Positions 59,172 through 64,000 of a stretch of DNA of 64,000 nucleotides are shown piece by piece (positions within the stretch are counted from its first letter, which is position 1; each line of letters opens with the position of its first letter). The stretch covers positions 806,001 to 870,000 of the forward strand of contig NZ_FZOY01000002.1 of the NCBI RefSeq assembly GCF_900188335.1, in the 5' to 3' direction. A program made the position numbers and the translations under genes. The notes under the pieces were generated by a model that saw only the letters and a program-made list of their open reading frames with translations, ran no database searches and was not told the origin of the DNA. This DNA comes from Tropicimonas sediminicola (GTDB lineage: Bacteria; Pseudomonadota; Alphaproteobacteria; Rhodobacterales; Rhodobacteraceae).

Positions 59172-59801
59172 ATGTCAGAGAAGGGAGAGCGCTCGCGCGA
59201 GCACATCCTGGCGACGGCGAAGCGCCTCGTCATGGACAAGGGATTTGCCGGCACGTCGATCGACGACATTCTGAAGGCGGCCGGCGTCTCCAAGGGCGCC
59301 TTCTTCCACCATTTCCGTTCGAAGGCCGACCTGGCGTCGCAACTGATGCGCTGGCATTCCGCACAGGACATCCGGATGTTTCGCGACCTTGCCGCAAGGG
59401 CCGAGGCGCTGCATGACGACCCCTACGAGCAGCTGCAATTCTACCTAAAGGCCTTCGAGGGGTATATTTCCAACCCGACAGAGCCGTCGCGGGGCTGCAT
59501 GTACGCGGTCTATACCTACGAAAGTGAAGCATTCGACGAGGACGTGAATGACGTCGTCGCGGAGACGTTGCGCGAGTGGAGCGCGATCTACATCCGCAAG
59601 TTCCAGGAGGTGATCGACCGTTATCCGCCCGCGCGACCTGTGACGGCCAAGGAACTGGCCGAGATGATCGTGTCGCTGATCGAAGGCGGCCTGATCCTCC
59701 AACGGGCCTATGGCAACACGGCGATCACCGCACGCCAGTCGGAGCACTTTCGCGCCTATCTCGACATGCTGTTTGCGCCATCCATGGCCGCCTCGAACTG
59801 A
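59172..59801 (+). CDS. TetR-family regulator
   Basis: 209 residues. The N-terminal HTH: ILATAKRLVMDKGFAGTSID and ILKAAGVSKGAFFHHFRSKADL. The ligand domain carries SNPTEPSRGCMYAVYTYESEAF, typical of the branch with C-terminal TetR_C_6/16. It is divergent from the YgjV-like, DsrE-like and rhodanese genes and lies beside copies of an operator-like element, so it likely represses them. No inducer is apparent. Confidence 0.93.
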   Translation: MSEKGERSREHILATAKRLVMDKGFAGTSIDDILKAAGVSKGAFFHHFRSKADLASQLMRWHSAQDIRMFRDLAARAEALHDDPYEQLQFYLKAFEGYISNPTEPSRGCMYAVYTYESEAFDEDVNDVVAETLREWSAIYIRKFQEVIDRYPPARPVTAKELAEMIVSLIEGGLILQRAYGNTAITARQSEHFRAYLDMLFAPSMAASN

Positions 59802-59823
59802 AACCTGGATGCCGGCCGTCTGA

Positions 59824-61293
59824 TCAGCCGGTCGAGACCGGAAGATCGATGTGAAAGGTCGCGCCCTGCCCGCTGCTTCGATCGAGCTGGATCGAGCCGC
59901 CATGTGCCGCGATCACCCGGTGACAGAATGCCAGACCCACACCGGTTCCCTTGCCCTTGGACTTGGTCGTGAACAGCGGGTCGAAGATCCGCCCCTGGAT
60001 CTGAGCCGGGATACCGGGGCCATTGTCGGAAATCACCAGTCGCACCAGGCCCGCATCCGGGCGTGCCTGCGCCTTGACCCGGATCAGGTCTCCGATCCCG
60101 GACTGGGTGATTGCCTGATCGGCATTCGCGAGAATGTTGATGATGACCTGAACCACCTGAATCTCGTCCACGCGCACCTCCGGCAGCGACGGTGGCAGGG
60201 ACAGCTCGATTTCGACGGCCGTCCGGTCCGCATGGCTCTCGAGCGCATCCGTTGCGGTTTCCACGAGTTCCACCACTGAGGCGTCGGCAAGGTTCAGCGG
60301 CTGCTGTCGCGCCATGGACAGGAAGGTTCGAACGATGCGAACACAGCGGTCCGCCGCGTCGCCGAGCTTGTTCACCCGCTTGAGCGCCGCGTCGCCGAGG
60401 CCCTCCTCCTTCAACATGGTGGCATTGCCGATCACGACCGAAAGCGGGTTGTTCAGTTCATGCGCGACACTGGCGAGGAGTTCGCCGAGCGCCGACATCT
60501 TCTCCGACTGAAACGCGAGGTCCTTCTGCCGTTCCAACTCCGCCTGCAGGGCTATCTCGTCGCTCAGGTCGATCATGTTTGCGACGACGACTTCCTCGCC
60601 GCGGTAGTCGATCAGCCGCGCGGAGAGCGAGGCGGGGAATTCCGAACCGTCACCGCGCCGCCCGGTCACCCGCATGTCGTCGACCCGCGCGTCCGGCAGG
60701 AGGGCCGTGACGAAGTCGGCGCGTTCCTCCATCCTGGCGAAATGATCGCGGCTGTTGCGAACCGCGCCTAGCAGTTCCGTGGCGGCAGGGGTTCGATAGA
60801 GGATCTGGCCGTCGCCGATGCGAGACATCGTGAGGTTGGCGGGGCAGGCTTCGAGAACCTTCGACATCAGGACTTCCGCGAGTTCGTCCCCCGCGGCGCG
60901 ACCGCGCATGTCTATCACCTCGGTCTGGATCATGGCGAAACCGCCATTCGATGTCGGCTTCAACCTGATCTCGTGGGCGTGCCCGCCGTCGTCGCGATGC
61001 TCGATCGGCTCCGTGGAAGCGCTCTGCGCACCCAGCATCGTTTCCGCCAGACGGAGGTCCTGACAGGCCGACCGATCGAGGGCACCATGACGTTCGGCCT
61101 CCAGCAGAAAGATATCCCAGGACGAGCCGTCCTGCAGGTACTGGCCAATCGCACCATAGCTTTCGCGGAAACTGCGGTTCATCGCCGAAATCCGACCGTC
61201 GGCGTCAAAGAACGCGACGGCCTCCTGCAGAAGGTCGATCACCTCGCGCACCGGCACCGCTTCGATGGCGGGATCTACGGTGGCGGAAGACAT
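59824..61293 (-). CDS. PAS-domain sensor histidine kinase
   Basis: 489 residues, soluble. Two PAS-like domains (about 15-130, starting VIDLLQEAVAFFDADGRISA, and about 140-250, with YRTPAATELLGAV), then the HisKA His in ASVAHELNNPLSVVIGN. The ATPase domain has VVQVIINILANADQAI, DNGPGI, and GTGVGLAFCHRVIAAHGG. No receiver or transmitter partner is adjacent, so its target is not known. It is the third gene of the globin-cyclase-kinase set. The ATG at 61293 is used; the cyclase stop is just upstream at 61308. Confidence 0.92.
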   Translation of the reverse strand: MSSATVDPAIEAVPVREVIDLLQEAVAFFDADGRISAMNRSFRESYGAIGQYLQDGSSWDIFLLEAERHGALDRSACQDLRLAETMLGAQSASTEPIEHRDDGGHAHEIRLKPTSNGGFAMIQTEVIDMRGRAAGDELAEVLMSKVLEACPANLTMSRIGDGQILYRTPAATELLGAVRNSRDHFARMEERADFVTALLPDARVDDMRVTGRRGDGSEFPASLSARLIDYRGEEVVVANMIDLSDEIALQAELERQKDLAFQSEKMSALGELLASVAHELNNPLSVVIGNATMLKEEGLGDAALKRVNKLGDAADRCVRIVRTFLSMARQQPLNLADASVVELVETATDALESHADRTAVEIELSLPPSLPEVRVDEIQVVQVIINILANADQAITQSGIGDLIRVKAQARPDAGLVRLVISDNGPGIPAQIQGRIFDPLFTTKSKGKGTGVGLAFCHRVIAAHGGSIQLDRSSGQGATFHIDLPVSTG

Positions 61294-61307
61294 GTCGCTA
61301 GGCCGCC

Positions 61308-62363
61308 TCACGACACCCCATGCGCCTCGTTCTGGCTCGCCTCCTCAAGCAGGAACAGGCCACCCGGCGCTTCCGGCCGTACCTTGGCCGGCGGCAGAGC
61401 CGTCAGGGAGAAGCGCGAGTCCAGCAGGTCGCAGATGCTGGAATCCGCTGCGATCGACATGCCGGGTGCACGGCCCCGCGTCCTGCCCGCCAGTTCGACC
61501 GCGGGCCCGAAGACGTCGTAGATGTATTTCTGAACGCCAACGACGGATCCGACGACCGGCCCCGACGCCAGTCCGAGGCGCGCCTGCCACCGGATGGGAT
61601 GGCTTTCGTTCCGGCGCGTCAGATAGCGCAAGAAGCGGACAGCCGCATTGGCGACGGATTCTGCATGGTTCAGCACCGGGTCGGGAACGCCGGAAACCGC
61701 GAAATAGCTGTCGCCGTTGGTACGAACGCGTTCGCAACCGAACTGCTCGCCGATCCGGTCGAAGGCCGTGTAGATGTCGTTCAATTCGCTGACGATCACG
61801 GCCGGGTCGTTGGCCTCGAGGATCTTGTCGAAGTTCTCGAAGTCGAGGGTCAGCACCGAGACGGACTCGAATATCCGCGGAGCGACCACTCCAAAGGACT
61901 TGTACTCCTCGTAGGCAGACCGCGGCATCATGTTGAGAAGGAGTTTCTCGACCTGCTCCTTCTCCCGTTTGATCTCGTGCGTATTCCGTTCGACCATCAT
62001 GGAATAGGAATCGATCATCGACTCCAGCTCCTTGATCCGCGTGATATTCTGACAGACCAGAACCGCGATCGGTTCGGACGCGGTCCCGGCGCGGGTGAGG
62101 TCGATGGCGACCGTCATCCGGCGCCGCTTGAGCTTGAAGCTGGCCTCGCCCGTGAACTTGCCTCCGTCGGCCATCTCGCGGGACAGCGCCTCGAGGTCCA
62201 GTGACGGAAAGACGTCGCCGAGGCGGACACTCGCCTCCGGCCCGCCGAACCATTCGATGAATGTGTCGTTGCGAAAGTTCAGCTCGAGGGAACCGAGATC
62301 GACAAGGGCGACACCGACGCCGATTGCCCGCAGCAATTGTTCGTTGATGGCTTCGATCGTCAT
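61308..62363 (-). CDS. PAS-linked class III nucleotide cyclase
   Basis: 351 residues. A PAS domain (about 1-120) and a coiled coil (THEIKREKEQVEKLLLNMMP, as in guanylate-cyclase signalling helices) precede the catalytic domain. Two metal Asp residues are visible: VLTLDFENFDK and RTNGDSYFAVSG. The usual transition-state Asn in V-N-x-A-x-R is Glu290 (AVELAGRTRG), and the purine-selecting position reads Arg (VRTNGD). Activity and choice between ATP and GTP are therefore uncertain. The start is one base after the globin stop, showing coupling. Confidence 0.88.
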   Translation of the reverse strand: MTIEAINEQLLRAIGVGVALVDLGSLELNFRNDTFIEWFGGPEASVRLGDVFPSLDLEALSREMADGGKFTGEASFKLKRRRMTVAIDLTRAGTASEPIAVLVCQNITRIKELESMIDSYSMMVERNTHEIKREKEQVEKLLLNMMPRSAYEEYKSFGVVAPRIFESVSVLTLDFENFDKILEANDPAVIVSELNDIYTAFDRIGEQFGCERVRTNGDSYFAVSGVPDPVLNHAESVANAAVRFLRYLTRRNESHPIRWQARLGLASGPVVGSVVGVQKYIYDVFGPAVELAGRTRGRAPGMSIAADSSICDLLDSRFSLTALPPAKVRPEAPGGLFLLEEASQNEAHGVS

Positions 62364-62364
62364 G

Positions 62365-62724
62365 TCAGCCGTCAACCAGCAGTTTTCGGCGTCCCTCGAA
62401 AGCCGCGAGCACGGTTTCGATATCGTCCTCTTCGACGTCGAACTCGCCAAGGGTCTCGGCGATGATCTCCTTGAGACGGTCGAAATGGAGCGGTGCGATC
62501 TCGAGGTTGTGGTGGGCCCTCTGGATATGGGTATCCGTAAACGAGGCAGGGCCACCCATGAGCGAGGCGACGAACTTGGTCTGGTGATCGATCAGGCGCG
62601 GCATGTCGACATCGTCGAAAAACGGACCGACGTCGTCGTCCTCCAGAAGCTGGTCGTACAGGCGCATAACGATCTTGCTGACCGTCGAAAAACCACCGTA
62701 CTTGTCGAACAGGGACTTCTCCAC
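62365..62724 (-). CDS. glbN: truncated haemoglobin (group I)
   Basis: 119 residues. Group I truncated globin: MEKSLFDKYGGFSTVSKIV, RLYDQLLEDDDVGPFFDDVDM, HQTKFVASLMGGPASFTDTH, and the proximal-His helix RAHHNLEIAPLHFDRLKEII. Truncated globins bind O2, NO or CO. The short FDKYGG N-terminus and the HQTKF motif are as in the signalling-linked globins of bacteria. It is the first gene in the set; its stop is one base before the cyclase start, so a haem-gas signal may be passed to the cyclase and kinase. Its ATG has weak GAGG nearby. Confidence 0.93.
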   Translation of the reverse strand: MEKSLFDKYGGFSTVSKIVMRLYDQLLEDDDVGPFFDDVDMPRLIDHQTKFVASLMGGPASFTDTHIQRAHHNLEIAPLHFDRLKEIIAETLGEFDVEEDDIETVLAAFEGRRKLLVDG

Positions 62725-63053
62725 GGGGCGGTCCTCCCCAGTTTTCCTGGTCTGCGGATGGCTTCACAAAGCTTTCCGCAAGGTAATTTCGTTATCCTGC
62801 CACCGACCGTCCACACGCACAAGAAATTCAGCGATCATCGGATCTGCGAGGCGGGCGGCGGTCAGATGCGGGATATGTCCGGCCTTGCCGATCACCTAAT
62901 CCCGCACGAAGGGCACAGTCCCTCGCGGTGCCTGCGCGGGTCTTCAACGTCATCTCGTGGCCTCATGTTCATATCGAATTCCCCTGCAGATCCCGCCAAC
63001 AGGTCATGGCCCCGAGGGGCTTCACACCGTGTTCGATTGCTTCCGTACGCATC
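62725..63053. other. intergenic, no gene seen
   Basis: 329 bases between two minus-strand genes. Some A+T-rich stretches near 62770-62830 may carry the promoter of the globin operon. No ORF with a ribosome-binding site is supported. Confidence 0.6.
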
Positions 63054-64000
63054 TCAGGCAGCCAGGAAACCGGGCGCGAATGTCTCCGCCATCCAGGTCT
63101 GCTCGTTCTTCATCTCTCCGTTGAGCTGCTTGTGGAGCCGTTGAAGCTCCTGCAGGGACCAATCGAAGGAGGCGATCCGGTCCGTGATGCCGAACAGACC
63201 GCGCGACAGCCTGTCCCGTGTGTCCTGATAGCCGGCCAATGCATCCGCCGTCCCACGGATCACGGCATCGGCAAGGATCTCCGCATCGCGCAAGGCGTCC
63301 GTGATCCCATGCGCCGTGAGCGGATCCTTGAAATAGCCGGCATCGCCGACCAGCGCCCAGCCGGGGCCATGGCTGTGGCGAACATGTCCGGGCGCGCCGG
63401 CAAACATAATCGGATGCGACAGCGCCTCGGCCCCATCCAGAAGCGCGCGCAGCTCCGGATTGGTCCTTTCGGCGAGCAAGGCGAGGAGGTCTGCCGGCTG
63501 ATGGCCTGCCTTGAGGATCCGGAACTCCTCAGCCGAGACGGCCGCAAAGACGCAATGTGCGCCCGCATTGGTCGGGATCGCGCCGGCGGCGGCATTGTGA
63601 CCGTAGTACCAACGGTACCCATTGTCCTCGAGCCCGCCGAAGTAGCCATAGACACAGCCGGTCAGATGCGTGCTTTCCAACATGGTCCGAGCGCCAACCT
63701 GCCGGGCCACCGACGAGCGCCGTCCATCGGCGCCGATCGTGATGCCGGCGGAGACCCGGTAGGTCTTGCCGCGCGGATCGCTCAGCACCGCGCCGCTCAC
63801 ACGGCCTGTCTCGGGATCGAACGTCACCTCCCTGAGCGCCGTCCTGTGCCGGACGACGGCCCCTGCCCTGCGCGCCGCTGCTACGAGCTGCGCATCAAGG
63901 ACCGCTCGGCGAGGCGCCATCAGGATCCCGACACCGTGGCCCGGGCGGATGTCCAGGGGAAGCGTCTGGGAGCCGTAGTGGAATGTCGTCCTGCGCACTG
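63054..64000 (-). CDS. FAD-dependent oxidoreductase (tryptophan halogenase/GGR-like), 3' part
   Basis: About 315 residues, reading off the right edge, so the N-terminal FAD-binding GxGxxG is missing. Present: the middle Rossmann elements (GITIGADGRRSSVARQVGA) and the GD motif GPGWALVGDAGYFKDPLTAHGIT, then the helical C-terminus ending APGFLAA. The PLTAHGITDALRDAE stretch is typical of class A flavin monooxygenases. Substrate unknown. The frame at the edge begins with a GTG codon, which is probably internal. Confidence 0.88.
   Translation of the reverse strand, partial: VRRTTFHYGSQTLPLDIRPGHGVGILMAPRRAVLDAQLVAAARRAGAVVRHRTALREVTFDPETGRVSGAVLSDPRGKTYRVSAGITIGADGRRSSVARQVGARTMLESTHLTGCVYGYFGGLEDNGYRWYYGHNAAAGAIPTNAGAHCVFAAVSAEEFRILKAGHQPADLLALLAERTNPELRALLDGAEALSHPIMFAGAPGHVRHSHGPGWALVGDAGYFKDPLTAHGITDALRDAEILADAVIRGTADALAGYQDTRDRLSRGLFGITDRIASFDWSLQELQRLHKQLNGEMKNEQTWMAETFAPGFLAA

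Overview
The window is G+C-rich DNA from an alphaproteobacterium, most likely of the Rhodobacterales (Rhodobacteraceae/Roseobacteraceae). This rests on the opgG-opgI-opgH-opgC glucan order known from Rhodobacter sphaeroides, a TorA/DorA reductase with a pentaheme TorC, a TRAP transporter, and tight ATGA-type gene overlaps. I see no insertion sequence, prophage, CRISPR array or replication origin. It reads as chromosome with several accessory catabolic and regulatory islands.

Layout. 1-2650: housekeeping (lldD fragment, trpA, ychF, tRNA-Cys). 2985-10886: TMAO/DMSO respiration (torR divergent from torC and torA, then a second TorC-like cytochrome and a soluble hybrid kinase), with matching Tor-box-like repeats before torC and torA. 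11040-15251: an AraC-family regulator with two target operons (isochorismatase-like/YHS and CMD peroxidase-like/DUF1127/NTF2-like), each preceded by the same tandem operator. 16638-18935: four exported proteins (three c-type cytochromes and a His-rich protein) behind a palindrome typical of copper-sensing MerR-type promoters.

19366-30729: aromatic catabolism. A degenerate metallo-beta-lactamase-fold protein, an FAD hydroxylase, a DUF2783 protein and a TRAP transporter precede hmgA-maiA-fahA, with a MarR regulator, hppD and an Lrp-type regulator beyond. Together they take tyrosine and probably a hydroxylated aromatic acid through homogentisate to fumarate and acetoacetate. 30733-35178: small redox enzymes (LLM flavin monooxygenase, nitroreductase, quinone oxidoreductase) and a LysR regulator with a clear operator. 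35381-40876: an AraC regulator divergent from an exported amidohydrolase, an outer-membrane protein, a DUF3299 protein and an OprB-like porin.

41145-43973: a serine-recombinase-like protein without recognisable catalytic residues, divergent from a rare-looking fusion of an inositol-monophosphatase/CysQ-type phosphatase with an ADP-ribosylglycohydrolase. The fusion's 86-residue tail has its own strong Shine-Dalgarno and in-frame ATG. This is the best candidate for an undescribed system.

44710-57350: osmoregulated periplasmic glucan (OPG) locus: a BacA/SbmA-like ABC transporter, GH3 and GH144-like enzymes without signal peptides, a GH15 enzyme with an alpha/beta hydrolase, and opgG-opgI-opgH-opgC. 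Synthesis and probable turnover of beta-1,2-linked glucan sit side by side. 57522-59801: YgjV-like membrane protein, DsrE-like and rhodanese proteins with a TetR regulator. 59824-62724: a three-gene signalling operon (truncated haemoglobin, PAS-nucleotide cyclase, PAS histidine kinase). The window ends inside an FAD-dependent oxidoreductase.
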